Source of the DNA: Armatimonadota bacterium
GTDB lineage: Bacteria > Armatimonadota > UBA5829 > DTJY01
DNA: 64,000 bases
Direction: 5' to 3'
NCBI GenBank assembly: GCA_029907255.1
Contig: JARYMF010000005.1
Coordinates: forward strand, 62,001 to 126,000
Shown: positions 43,883 through 52,298 of the stretch, in pieces
Layout: each line of letters starts with the position of its first letter
Position numbering within the stretch: the stretch's first letter is position 1
Program-made: the position numbers and the translations under genes
Notes under the pieces: model-generated
Told to the model about the DNA's origin: nothing
What the model saw: only the letters and a program-made list of their open reading frames with translations
Databases searched by the model: none

Positions 43883-44668
43883 GTGCGTTCGGTAAGAATT
43901 GCTGCAATTTTGTCCATAATAGCTCTTTTTTCGATTCTGACATTATTCGCATCGGGCTGCGGCCGCCAAGAATCAACAGAAACAACTCCGCAAAACATCG
44001 GTATTGCTCAAGCCAAAGAACAGCCCAAAGAGGCTGCAAAGCCCGCCTCATCAACACAAAAGGAAACACCCAAGGCTTCCGCCTCTCCCAAATCCAAGCA
44101 GGCTAAAGCCGATGCCAATCCAAAACAAAAGCCTCAAGCAAAGTCCCAAGAGAAACCAAGTGTGCCGTCGAAAGCCAAATCTCAGGAAAAGCCTCAACCA
44201 AAGCCAACCAAGACACATCAAGAACCCACACCAAAGCCAGCACCTGGGGCGCTCTATATTGACAGTGAAGACCCCAGATTTGTCGAAGGGCCCAGGCCCG
44301 ATTTGCCAACTGACGGCTCACCAGTTGTCATAACCTATCGCATTCCGCGAATGTTCAGCCTCAATTTCAAAGGGCGTGAAACCAATGAAGGAACGCAGGG
44401 CATTAGTTTTATGACGATGACCATCTCAGGCGAAGCAGGGTCGGACACCGAAATACATCTTGTGGTTCGAGACAGAGCAAAACCTATCGAGCCAATTTTC
44501 CGCATCACCGCAAAAAATGCAAAGAAGGGACAAACCTGGAGGAAATCCATCACTGGAATGGAGATAGAAGCCAAACTGCTTGATTATGCAACAGATTCCG
44601 GACTGTCAATTACCGGTCCTGCTTTGGTTATAATCAAAGTTCAAATAAGAGCAACACTAAAGCCATAG
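43883..44668 (+). CDS. Predicted lipoprotein with Lys/Pro/Gln-rich linker; function unknown
   Basis: I start at GTG 43883, which has AAGGAGGT about 8 bases upstream (the frame opens at 43835 but without a site). The N-terminus RSVRIAAILSIIALFSILTL followed by FASGCGRQ suggests a signal peptide with a cysteine that could be lipidated, though the lipobox is imperfect. About 100 residues of Lys, Pro, Gln, Ala and Ser repeats (SKAKSQEKPQPKP and similar) could span the cell wall or periplasm. A small folded domain of about 130 residues ends the protein (VITYRIPRMFSLNFKGRETN, IHLVVRDRAKPIEPIFRI). No family recognised. About 260 residues. Confidence 0.75.
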   Translation: MRSVRIAAILSIIALFSILTLFASGCGRQESTETTPQNIGIAQAKEQPKEAAKPASSTQKETPKASASPKSKQAKADANPKQKPQAKSQEKPSVPSKAKSQEKPQPKPTKTHQEPTPKPAPGALYIDSEDPRFVEGPRPDLPTDGSPVVITYRIPRMFSLNFKGRETNEGTQGISFMTMTISGEAGSDTEIHLVVRDRAKPIEPIFRITAKNAKKGQTWRKSITGMEIEAKLLDYATDSGLSITGPALVIIKVQIRATLKP

Positions 44669-44920
44669 ATTCTTCCCTTAGCTTTCAAGTAAAAATGCGA
44701 CAAGAATACAACCAGCGCCAGTACCGATGGTAAGCAGCCCTTTGCCGCCTCTGCCGCTATCCAAAACAATGCCAAAATAACCGCAAATGTTTCTACCAAA
44801 AGTATACTCGCCACTCTTCCAGTCTGAAAAGCTTCTACCCCAAACCAAAAAGATGCACGTGCTTTTTCTTACTTTTTGACCCAAGACAAAATTTTTCCGC
44901 AAACAAACCTATCTAATTTC
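44669..44920. other. Intergenic stretch before the thioredoxin promoter; no confident gene
   Basis: The minus strand is open from 44902 to 44678 (74 codons, ending in a Gly-rich hydrophobic segment GTGAGCILVAFLLES). It overlaps no gene, so it could be a tiny membrane protein or remnant, but it lacks a ribosome-binding site. Nothing else is visible. Confidence 0.4.
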
Positions 44921-44949
44921 TTGACAACCTTCCGTTGTTGCAATAGAAT
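44921..44949 (+). promoter_or_regulatory. Promoter for the thioredoxin gene
   Basis: TTGACA (44921-44926), 17-base spacer, TAGAAT (44944-44949), about 65 bases before the ATG. Confidence 0.75.
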
Positions 44950-45014
44950 AGCGCAAGCTGTGAGCCTAGCCACCCCTCCATTAACCAATTCTGCAAGGAG
45001 AAATAACAAAGAAA

Positions 45015-45338
45015 ATGAGCAACGTAAAAGAGGTTACCGATGAAGATTTCGAGCAGGAAGTTCTGCAATCCACCACCCCAGTCCTTGTTGACTTTTGGGC
45101 ACCATGGTGTGGACCTTGCCGAATGATTGCACCCATCGTAGAAGAAGTAGCCCAAAATTACGAGGAAAAGCTCAAGGTCGCCAAGGTTAATGTAGACCAG
45201 TCCCCATTGGTCGTCGCGCGATTCAGAATAATGAGCATCCCTACCTTAATGCTATTTAAAAATGGGAACGTCATTGAAACGATTGTGGGTGCAGTGCCAA
45301 AAAATCAGATTGTTGAAAAAATACAGCCGCACATTTAA
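45015..45338 (+). CDS. trxA: Thioredoxin
   Basis: A cytoplasmic dithiol-disulfide reductant. 107 residues with VDFWAPWCGPCRMIAPI (active site WCGPC) and the cis-proline loop MSIPTLMLFKNG. Start ATG 45015 follows AAGGAG by about 13 bases. Standard in length and motif, with no associated thioredoxin reductase in the window. It has its own promoter and is followed by an independent promoter for the ABC ATPase. Confidence 0.97.
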   Translation: MSNVKEVTDEDFEQEVLQSTTPVLVDFWAPWCGPCRMIAPIVEEVAQNYEEKLKVAKVNVDQSPLVVARFRIMSIPTLMLFKNGNVIETIVGAVPKNQIVEKIQPHI

Positions 45339-45395
45339 CTCACAGTCACGGTTTCCGCTATCCCAATTTCCAATTCCCTTATTAACCTGCATCCG

Positions 45396-45425
45396 TTGAC
45401 AAGAAGTGAGGGCCTTAACTATAAT
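45396..45425 (+). promoter_or_regulatory. Promoter for the MsmK-type ATPase gene
   Basis: TTGACA (45396-45401), 18-base spacer, TATAAT (45420-45425), about 48 bases before the ATG. Confidence 0.75.
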
Positions 45426-45473
45426 TGATTATCGGAAATTTTCCTGAAACAGCATGAGGAGGTACGCCATAAT

Positions 45474-46580
45474 ATGGCCGGCGTCATACTGAAGAACCTA
45501 ACTAAGACTTTTAAGACTGTCGTCGCAGTCAAAAATATGAATCTTGAAATAAAGGACAAGGAATTCTTGGTCCTCGTTGGCCCTTCAGGCTGTGGAAAGA
45601 CGACAGCGCTTAGAATGATTGCGGGACTCGAAGAAGTCACCGAGGGCGAGATTTACATCGGGGACCGCCTCGTAAACGACGTTTCGCCCAAAGACCGAGA
45701 TATTGCCATGGTTTTCCAAAACTATGCGCTCTATCCCCATATGAGCGTCTACGACAATATGGCATTTGGGCTGAAACTCCGCAAAGTCCCCAAGCAAGAA
45801 ATCAAGAGGCGCGTCACCGAAGTTGCACAAATGCTCGGCCTTACCGACCTGCTCGACCGCAAGCCAAAACAGCTTTCCGGCGGTCAAAGGCAGAGAGTGG
45901 CTCTTGGCCGTGCTATTGTCCGCGAACCAAAAGTCTTCCTCATGGACGAACCCCTATCCAACCTTGATGCAAAGCTCCGCGTCCAAACCCGCGCCGAGCT
46001 CATCAAACTGCACCGACGGCTCGGAATAACTACTATTTATGTAACCCACGATCAAGTCGAAGCGATGACAATGGGGGACCGAATTGCCGTTATGCGCGAC
46101 GGGGTTGTTCAGCAAGTAGACACTCCTCTCGGCTTATACAACAATCCCGCAAACATGTTCGTCGCTGGCTTTATCGGTACGCCGGCTATGAACTTCATCG
46201 AAGCAACACTCCTGAAAGCTAGCGACAGATACGTCGTTGATGCCGGAAGCTTCAAAGTGGTAATTCCCGAATCGAAAAATGGTAAATTCGAATCATACGT
46301 CGGTAGGAAGGTTATCTTCGGCATTCGCCCAGAAGACATCTTCGATAAAGCCCTCAGCCCCCTAGTGAAACCCACCGAGGAAAATACTATCAAAGCCCTG
46401 GTAGATGTTATCGAGCCCATGGGACCCGTTTGCACAATGTACCTCACGACCGGAAACCACAACCTAGTCGCGACAATTGACGCCGACACAAAGGCAAAAG
46501 AAGCAACCGAAATGGAAATCGTCTTTGACATGGAAAAAAGCCACCTCTTCGATCCCGAAACCGAGGCGGCAATTTATTAA
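45474..46580 (+). CDS. ABC transporter ATPase, UgpC/MsmK carbohydrate type
   Basis: Energises carbohydrate importers. 368 residues: Walker [36 protein letters not shown] (Q loop), signature [14 protein letters not shown], Walker [14 protein letters not shown], and [15 protein letters not shown] (H loop). The C-terminal regulatory OB/TOBE domain (about 240-368; [10 protein letters not shown]) identifies the UgpC/MsmK/MalK group. No permeases or binding protein are adjacent, so it probably serves several importers encoded elsewhere, as MsmK does in Gram-positive bacteria. It is flanked by its own promoter (45396-45425) and terminator (46611-46641). ATG start with AGGAGGT about 11 bases upstream. 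Confidence 0.95.
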   Translation: MAGVILKNLTKTFKTVVAVKNMNLEIKDKEFLVLVGPSGCGKTTALRMIAGLEEVTEGEIYIGDRLVNDVSPKDRDIAMVFQNYALYPHMSVYDNMAFGLKLRKVPKQEIKRRVTEVAQMLGLTDLLDRKPKQLSGGQRQRVALGRAIVREPKVFLMDEPLSNLDAKLRVQTRAELIKLHRRLGITTIYVTHDQVEAMTMGDRIAVMRDGVVQQVDTPLGLYNNPANMFVAGFIGTPAMNFIEATLLKASDRYVVDAGSFKVVIPESKNGKFESYVGRKVIFGIRPEDIFDKALSPLVKPTEENTIKALVDVIEPMGPVCTMYLTTGNHNLVATIDADTKAKEATEMEIVFDMEKSHLFDPETEAAIY

Positions 46581-46610
46581 AACCTTTGCAAAAAGATTAG
46601 AGGATTAAAC

Positions 46611-46641
46611 AGGGCCTTGGTGGGACGCCGAGGCCCTTTTT
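46611..46641 (+). terminator. Intrinsic terminator of the MsmK-type ATPase gene
   Basis: AGGGCCTT (46611-46618) and GAGGCCCT (46630-46637) form an 8-bp stem (one G-U pair) with an 11-base loop, followed by five T. Confidence 0.85.
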
Positions 46642-46649
46642 GACAGCCT

Positions 46650-47546
46650 ATGAAAAAGCTTTTCATCACAGGCGGAAGCGGCATGCTCGGGAGCTATGCC
46701 GCCGTTCAAGCGGCGGAAAAAGGTTGGGACGTCACTGCCTCGTATAGACACAACGCCATCGAACTGCCAGGCTGTCGAACCGTTCAACTAGAGCTCTCGA
46801 ACGCCGAACAAGTGCTAGAGGTAATCGCCAGCGCCTCGCCCAACGCAATTATCCACACCGCCGCACAAGCAAAACCCGATTTCTGCGAGCAAAATAAACT
46901 CGCGGCTTTCGAAGCCAACGTCATCGGAACTTTTAATATTGTCCGCGCCGCGGAGAAAATTGGCGCGCACCTCGTTCACATATCCACCGACACCGTCTTC
47001 AACGGCGAGAAAAACCCTTATAAGGAAAACGACACGCTTTCCCCACCCAACTACTACGGTCTAACCAAAGCCGCGGCGGAGGCGGCCGTTGCAACTTCAA
47101 ACGGCGGCTGGGCTATCGTCCGCACATCAATTATCTTTGGCCCGCGTAAGTTCCCCTTCCAAGAATCCTTCTCCGACAAAATAATTGACGCCCTTAAGGC
47201 TGGCAACAGAATCAAAGCCTACGCAGACCAATATCGGTGCCCAATCCCTGCATGGAATCTTGCCGACGCTTGCCTCGAGATTGTCGAACGCCGACTCACC
47301 GGCATCTTCCATGTCGAGTGCCCCGACGTCGTCTCACGCCTGGAGTGGGCACTGAAAATCGCCGAGGTCTTCAATCTCCCTAAATCGCTAATCGAACCAA
47401 TGTATATGGACTCTTCTCCAGGAATCGCCAACCGCTCCAAAATACTTGTGCTCGACGTTTCTAATACTATCCAAAAGCTCCACACCCCGCTACTCGGATT
47501 CGAAGAAAGCATCAACGAATTGAAACGCAGGATGACAAATGACTAG
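46650..47546 (+). CDS. RmlD-like NAD(P)-dependent sugar-nucleotide reductase (extended SDR)
   Basis: 298 residues starting MKKLFITGGSGMLGSYAAVQ with the GxxGxxG cofactor loop. IIHTAAQAKPDFCEQNKLAAF, LVHISTDTVFNGEKNPYKEN and YYGLTKAAAEAAV (catalytic YxxxK) follow the RmlD (dTDP-4-dehydrorhamnose reductase) pattern. C-terminal VFNLPKSLIEP fits the same group, but no rfb/rml partners are nearby, so the substrate is unknown. It starts only 9 bases after the previous terminator's T-run, without a visible ribosome-binding site, so it may be leaderless or use another start. Codon choice here looks more GC-rich than in the first half of the window. Confidence 0.87.
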   Translation: MKKLFITGGSGMLGSYAAVQAAEKGWDVTASYRHNAIELPGCRTVQLELSNAEQVLEVIASASPNAIIHTAAQAKPDFCEQNKLAAFEANVIGTFNIVRAAEKIGAHLVHISTDTVFNGEKNPYKENDTLSPPNYYGLTKAAAEAAVATSNGGWAIVRTSIIFGPRKFPFQESFSDKIIDALKAGNRIKAYADQYRCPIPAWNLADACLEIVERRLTGIFHVECPDVVSRLEWALKIAEVFNLPKSLIEPMYMDSSPGIANRSKILVLDVSNTIQKLHTPLLGFEESINELKRRMTND

Positions 47547-47681
47547 ACAATTCCCTACTCTTGGGGTTATCATACGTTATACATAAGCAACCACAGCCAA
47601 CCTGTTCAGCCCAAATTGACATTCCATCGGCTCAAAGTACATTAAAAGCAAACAGCACCGACAAAGGAGCGCGATGCCAAA

Positions 47682-48659
47682 ATGACCCATAAAACAAGCC
47701 ACAGCCCATATGTAAGGTGGACGCTCGCCATTATCGTTTTCTTGCTCGCCTGTGCCGCTTGCCTGAACTCCAACAACCCAGCTTTGTGCCTGCAGGGGTT
47801 CGCACTAAAACAAGCCATCCCAGCCGATATCGAAATCATACGCAACGTGGAATACGGTAAAGGCGGGGACGAACCTCTCACACTCGATATCGTCCGCCCA
47901 AAACGCCCGTCCATCAAACCAATGCCAGCCGTTATCTTTGTTCACGGCGGGGGATGGCAAAGTGGAAGCAAGGAGGCAGGTATTCGAAAAATCATCCCAC
48001 TCGCCCAAAACGGGTATTTCTGCGTTACAATTAATTACCGCCTCACTGATAAAGCCCCTTTCCCCGCTCAAATCGAGGACTGCAAATGTGCTGTTCGGTG
48101 GCTCCGCGCCCACGCCAAAGATTACAACGTTGATTCCAATCACATCGGCGCTTGGGGCTCCTCCGCCGGCGGCCACCTCGTCGCCCTCCTAGGTACATCA
48201 GGCGGCGTGAAAGAACTTGAAGGGAACGGCGGATGGGAAAAGTTTTCTAGCAAAGTCCAAGCCGTCGCCGATTACTTCGGTCCCACTGACTTTCTATATT
48301 GGGCAGAAGAGGCGAAGAAAAAAGGATTTAACATCGAAGAGCTAGAGCGAAAGCGCGCAAATGGAGCAATCTCCAAACTCCTTGGGGGACCTTTCTCTCA
48401 GAAAATTGACGTTGCGAAGAAAGCCAGCCCCACTACCTACGTTGATAAAAAAGATCCGCCGTTTTTCATCGCGCATGGCGAAAACGATAACCTCGTCCCC
48501 CTCAGCCAAAGCAAGGTATTATACGAAGCTCTGAAGAAAAATGGAATTGAATGCATGCTCCACATCGTGAAAGGTGAGGGGCACGGCTTCAAAACCCCCG
48601 AAACCGATAAATTGGTTATGGATTTCTTCGACAAACACCTAAAGGAAAGGAAGAAGTAA
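47682..48659 (+). CDS. Alpha/beta-hydrolase esterase (BD-FAE/lipase-like), first of tandem pair
   Basis: 325 residues with an N-terminal hydrophobic signal or anchor (LAIIVFLLACAACLN). The oxyanion loop is FVHGGGWQSGSKEAG, the nucleophile elbow GAWGSSAGGHLVALLG (Ser), the acid in AHGENDNLVPLSQS and the base in VKGEGHGFKTPE (His). The family cleaves short acyl or feruloyl esters on polysaccharides, and secretion would suit that. The next gene is a paralogue 1 base downstream of the stop, so the two are co-transcribed. Confidence 0.9.
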   Translation: MTHKTSHSPYVRWTLAIIVFLLACAACLNSNNPALCLQGFALKQAIPADIEIIRNVEYGKGGDEPLTLDIVRPKRPSIKPMPAVIFVHGGGWQSGSKEAGIRKIIPLAQNGYFCVTINYRLTDKAPFPAQIEDCKCAVRWLRAHAKDYNVDSNHIGAWGSSAGGHLVALLGTSGGVKELEGNGGWEKFSSKVQAVADYFGPTDFLYWAEEAKKKGFNIEELERKRANGAISKLLGGPFSQKIDVAKKASPTTYVDKKDPPFFIAHGENDNLVPLSQSKVLYEALKKNGIECMLHIVKGEGHGFKTPETDKLVMDFFDKHLKERKK

Positions 48660-48660
48660 A

Positions 48661-49620
48661 ATGTACACAACGGCCTCGTTCGCCCTAATCTTCGCTTTAA
48701 TCCCGCTAGCAATTGCCGCGGTCGTTCCCGCAACCGAAAAGCAAACCGCGCCAACAAAGTCCGAGTTCCAAATACCCGATGACATCGAGCTAATAAAAGA
48801 CATCCCCTACAGCCCCGACGGAAACGAAAAGCATAGATTGGACATTCTCCGCCTAAAGAAACCGCCAAAAGACCCTATGCCCGTAATAGTCTGGATACAC
48901 GGCGGAGGGTTCCGCGGTGGAAGCAAGACATCCGGATATCCGCGCCTCATCCGCTTCGTTAGACGCGGATACTTGGGCGTTACAATTGACTACAGATTCA
49001 GTACCGAAAAAATATTCCCAGCGCAAATCCACGACTGCAAGTGTGCAATTCGGTTCCTCCGCGCACACTCAAAGAAGTACAACCTAGACCCCGAAAGGAT
49101 AGGCGTTTGGGGCGCATCCGCAGGCGGTTACCTCGTGTCCATGCTTGGTACAACCAGCGGAATAGAGGAATTCGAAGGGAACGGAGGCTGGCAAGAATAT
49201 TCCAGCCGCGTTCAAGCCGTGGTAGACTTCTATGGAATGACGGACTTCCTAGCGATAGAAGAGTTGGTGAAGCAAGGCAAAGCGACCGAGCGCTTTATGA
49301 TTCACGACGGGAAGGATTCAGCCTCGGGGCTCCTCGGTGGACCCTTCTGGGAGAACCCAGAACTCTGTCGGAAAGCCAGCCCAACAACATACGCATCAAA
49401 AGACGACCCGCCGTTCTACATCTTTCACGGCGACAGCGACCCACTAACTCCGCACAGCCAAAGCCAATTGCTCCACGACGTGCTGAGAAAAGCGGGAGTC
49501 GAATCCCATATCTACATAGTGAAAGGTGGAAAACACGGGTGGCCCTCGCGACCCGATGTTGACGAAAAGATAGACGCATTCTTCGACAAGCATTTGCTGA
49601 AGAAAAAGCCATCAAAGTAA
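48661..49620 (+). CDS. Alpha/beta-hydrolase esterase (BD-FAE/lipase-like), second of tandem pair
   Basis: 319 residues. Its order of motifs is the same as in the upstream gene: IHGGGFRGGSKTSGYP, GVWGASAGGYLVSMLGTTSG, FHGDSDPLTPHSQ, VKGGKHGWPSRPDV. FPAQIHDCKCAIRFLRAHSK matches the upstream copy nearly residue for residue, so the two arose by tandem duplication and then diverged. An N-terminal signal peptide is likely (FALIFALIPLAIAAV). AAAGGAAG sits about 9 bases before the ATG. Differences in the acid region suggest different acyl or sugar preferences. Confidence 0.9.
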   Translation: MYTTASFALIFALIPLAIAAVVPATEKQTAPTKSEFQIPDDIELIKDIPYSPDGNEKHRLDILRLKKPPKDPMPVIVWIHGGGFRGGSKTSGYPRLIRFVRRGYLGVTIDYRFSTEKIFPAQIHDCKCAIRFLRAHSKKYNLDPERIGVWGASAGGYLVSMLGTTSGIEEFEGNGGWQEYSSRVQAVVDFYGMTDFLAIEELVKQGKATERFMIHDGKDSASGLLGGPFWENPELCRKASPTTYASKDDPPFYIFHGDSDPLTPHSQSQLLHDVLRKAGVESHIYIVKGGKHGWPSRPDVDEKIDAFFDKHLLKKKPSK

Positions 49621-49737
49621 AAGGGCAATCCCCAAAGGCAAACGCGGAGTCCAACATCGGCCGGCAAGCACTTTCGCGGGTTCATAGTAAACTAACCAAC
49701 CAAGCTGAAGCCGCTCACAACCAAAATAAGCCAAAGC

Positions 49738-49808
49738 GAATCCCCCCGCTCAAAGGCAGGAAAAAACAAGCTAGGCTCTCCAACCAATACCGCCAAGCGG
49801 GGGGATTC
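49738..49808. repeat. 13-bp perfect inverted repeat near the start of the gene-free gap
   Basis: GAATCCCCCCGCT (49738-49750) and AGCGGGGGGATTC (49796-49808) are exact inverted copies separated by 45 bases. The right copy continues TTCGCAGTGCTCTCC. It may be a decayed mobile or palindromic repeat; no transposase or target-site duplication was seen. Confidence 0.55.
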
Positions 49809-49997
49809 TTCGCAGTGCTCTCCTAAATATGCCTTCCGCCCAACCAAACCCAAATCAATTAACCAAACCGAACCATCCCTTTTGCAAAAAAGAATAGGCG
49901 ATTGCACAAATGAATTAGGCGCATCTAGCACAAAAACCAAAAGCACACTATCTCAAATCAAGGCATTTTTAACTTGATTTGCCGCTAGAACAACAAC

Positions 49998-50186
49998 TTT
50001 GTACCGTTGTGCAATATTTTTAGACCGCGGTACAAAAATGTTAGACCGCGGTACAACATTGTTAGACCGCGGGACAACATTGTTAGACCGAGGGACAAAA
50101 ATGTTGTACCGAAGTACAAAAGTGTTGTACCGAAGTACAAAAATGTTGTACGACTGTGCAAAAGTTTTGCACAAAAGTACAAAGAG
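49998..50186. repeat. Nine-copy tandem array of a 21-bp dyad-symmetric unit
   Basis: Nine units of exactly 21 bases, starting at 49998, 50019, 50040, 50061, 50082, 50103, 50124, 50145 and 50166. The consensus core is TTGTACCGCGGTACAA (variants TTAGACCGCGGGACAA, TTGTACCGAAGTACAA, TTGCACAAAAGTACAA), palindromic or nearly so, with an A/T-rich spacer such as AAATG or CATTG. 21 bases is two turns of B-DNA, so all dyads face the same side. Because 21 is a multiple of three, several frames stay open and encode heptads such as LDRGTKM, but none has a good start. It lies in the middle of a 1.3 kb gene-poor gap (49621-50933). Confidence 0.9.
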
Positions 50187-50933
50187 ATTGAACCGCCTCA
50201 CATCAAAGTTTGCAATTGGTTGGTAAACTTCCACAAAAGCGGCAACAAGCATTGAAGAAAAGAGTAAAAAAAGCAAGAAAATGGGTAGAAAAAGAGTACC
50301 TAATCCAACAAAATCGCAAACTCTTTTTAATAAGGCAAAAGCGAGGCGCATGCTGTTTAGCGCTTATTGAACTCTTTTGAATACGCCAGCCGCTTTTGCA
50401 GTTGCTTTGTTTGCAGTTTTCGTCACTGCTCGAACGGCGAATAAAAATGGGTGAAAGCCGCAAGCCCCAAACGGCAGTCGGCGGCACCTTTCCAATATCT
50501 CGACATGCGCAGTGTCCAGTCCTTCGTGCAAATCCCAACTCTCTGCGCACCGAGGAGCAACAGCCAAATAGCAAAGTCGCCATAAATACTTAGGCGGCTC
50601 TATATGGTTGTCAGCACAGATTTATTGGGTATACTCCTTATGACTATTTTTGCTGAATCAACCGCTGGCTTTCACCAATGGTGCTTGACAAATTATAGGA
50701 ATTAGGTTTTTCTACTCATAAAGAATGCATGTTTGGGGTAAATAACAAACATAGTAAGAAGACATGCGGCAGTCAAACAACCAAAGCCGAACCCAGCCCG
50801 AAATCTGCAAATGTTGGGAGGAGGCTCTTTGAACGCGGCAGTTAGCGCTTATAAAAGGATATTCTAGGCTAGCCATGGAACTAGAAATTACTCGCTTAAC
50901 CAACAACCAAGGGACAAAAGGGGGCAAAAAAGT
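50187..50933. other. Gene-poor stretch between the 21-bp array and the radical SAM genes
   Basis: About 750 bases with no convincing gene. The longest ORF (minus, 50583-50203, 126 codons) is Cys/Ser/Arg-rich and low in coding character. Around 50455-50580 there is a GC-rich patch (GGGTGAAAGCCGCAAGCCCC onward) unlike its surroundings. TTGACA at 50685-50690 has no acceptable -10. The last bases hold the ribosome-binding site (AAGGGGGC) of the radical SAM gene. Confidence 0.55.
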
Positions 50934-52298
50934 ATGAACAGACCAGCTTTTGCGACAAAGAGTCGTTCATTCGCCTTGAGGCAAATGCTCGCACTTTTGA
51001 GCAAGTTCTCTGACGACAGCATTATCAAGATAACGCGGGCGGCAGAAATTGTTGCGCGGCATCCCGAACATAAGAAGCAGATTGCATGGATTAGGGACCT
51101 CTTTGAGCAAGGTCATCCGTCCATTGAACTTGCCCGCAGGGTCTTGCGCGACACCAGTCCCAAGGTGCGCGAGGGTGTAATAATGAACCTTTTTGTTCGA
51201 GGGGTGTGGGAAGGCGCAGAAAAGCGGAAGCAGTTCGAAGCCCTCCACGGCTACTATCCGCCCTTCCTTCTTGTCATCAGTCCAACGATGAGATGCAATC
51301 TTAGATGCTGGGGATGCTACGCTGGAGCGTATGACCAAAAAGAAGAACTGACCACGGAAGAAGTAGACAGAATAATAACCGAAGCAAAAGAAATGGGCAT
51401 CCATTTCATCACTATATCTGGCGGGGAGCCATTTATCCGCAAAGACCTCCTAGATATATACAAAAAGCATAATGACGTTGCGTTCCAAATTTACACAAAT
51501 GGCACACTAATAGACGAAGAGACCGCAAAGTTGCTAGGAGAGCTTGGCAACGTCGTTCCAGCCATAAGCGTCGAAGGATTCGAGCAGGAAACAGATGAGC
51601 GGCGGGGGAAAGGCGCCCACAAGAAGATAATCGCGGCAATGGAAGCCCTCAAAGCCAATGGATGCATTTACGGATTCTCTGCAACAGCGACCAGCCGCAA
51701 TGTAGACGTCTTGACCGACGAAAGATTCATTGACTACTACATCGAACAGGGGGCTTACTTCGGCTGGTTCTTCACGTACATTCCCATAGGAAAGAACCCA
51801 TCGCTTGACCTTATGCCGACGCCGGAGCAACGCGACCGCCTTCGCGCTCGCACGCTGGAGATAAGACGCACACGGCCGATATTCGTCGGCGACTTTTGGA
51901 ACGACGGGCCTCTTACCAGGGGCTGCATGGCTGGTGGCAGGCTTTACGCCCACATTAATCATAGGGGCGACGTTGAACCCTGCGTGTTCTCGCACTTTGC
52001 GGTTGACAACATACGCAGTAAGTCTTTGAAAGAAGCCCTAGACTCGGAGTTCTTCCGTGCAATTCGGAAGAAACAGCCTTTCAACGAGAACCACCTTACG
52101 CCCTGCATGATAATAGACAATCCACACGTCTTGAGAGAAGTTGTCTGCAAGTACAACGCGTTTGCAACCGATGGCGGCGAAGCACTTCTCACCACGCTTG
52201 CTCCTGAGCTTGATAACTACGCGAAGGCATACCAGGCAATCGCCATTGTACCTTGGGAGCAAGGGTATGATTGGGCGAAAGGAGAGGAGCAAAAATGA
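50934..52298 (+). CDS. Radical SAM protein with SPASM-like C-terminal cysteines
   Basis: 454 residues. A helical N-terminal region (1-110) precedes SPTMRCNLRCWGCYAGAY, whose C121, C125, C128 form the CxxxCxxC iron-sulfur motif (WGC rather than the common x-x-C aromatic). HFITISGGEPFIRKDLL supplies the GGEP SAM contact. The C-terminal half has RGCMAGGRLYAHINHRGDVE, PCVFSHFAVDNIR and TPCMIIDNPHVL, whose cysteines resemble a SPASM/twitch cluster. Substrate unknown. The stop codon overlaps the next radical SAM start (ATGA), so the two are translationally coupled and likely act in one pathway. Confidence 0.92.
   Translation: MNRPAFATKSRSFALRQMLALLSKFSDDSIIKITRAAEIVARHPEHKKQIAWIRDLFEQGHPSIELARRVLRDTSPKVREGVIMNLFVRGVWEGAEKRKQFEALHGYYPPFLLVISPTMRCNLRCWGCYAGAYDQKEELTTEEVDRIITEAKEMGIHFITISGGEPFIRKDLLDIYKKHNDVAFQIYTNGTLIDEETAKLLGELGNVVPAISVEGFEQETDERRGKGAHKKIIAAMEALKANGCIYGFSATATSRNVDVLTDERFIDYYIEQGAYFGWFFTYIPIGKNPSLDLMPTPEQRDRLRARTLEIRRTRPIFVGDFWNDGPLTRGCMAGGRLYAHINHRGDVEPCVFSHFAVDNIRSKSLKEALDSEFFRAIRKKQPFNENHLTPCMIIDNPHVLREVVCKYNAFATDGGEALLTTLAPELDNYAKAYQAIAIVPWEQGYDWAKGEEQK

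Noticed and set aside
44678-44902. 74-codon minus-strand ORF with a hydrophobic end
   Set aside because: No ribosome-binding site and no known family; kept only as a remark in the intergenic entry.
49998-50186. CRISPR array reading of the 21-bp repeats
   Set aside because: Units are contiguous with no unique spacers, too short for repeat plus spacer, and no cas genes are nearby.
50203-50583. 126-codon minus-strand ORF in the gene-poor gap
   Set aside because: Cys/Ser/Arg-rich translation, no Shine-Dalgarno site and no recognisable motif; described as intergenic instead.
50685-50690. TTGACA upstream of the radical SAM pair
   Set aside because: No acceptable -10 at 16-18 bases downstream.
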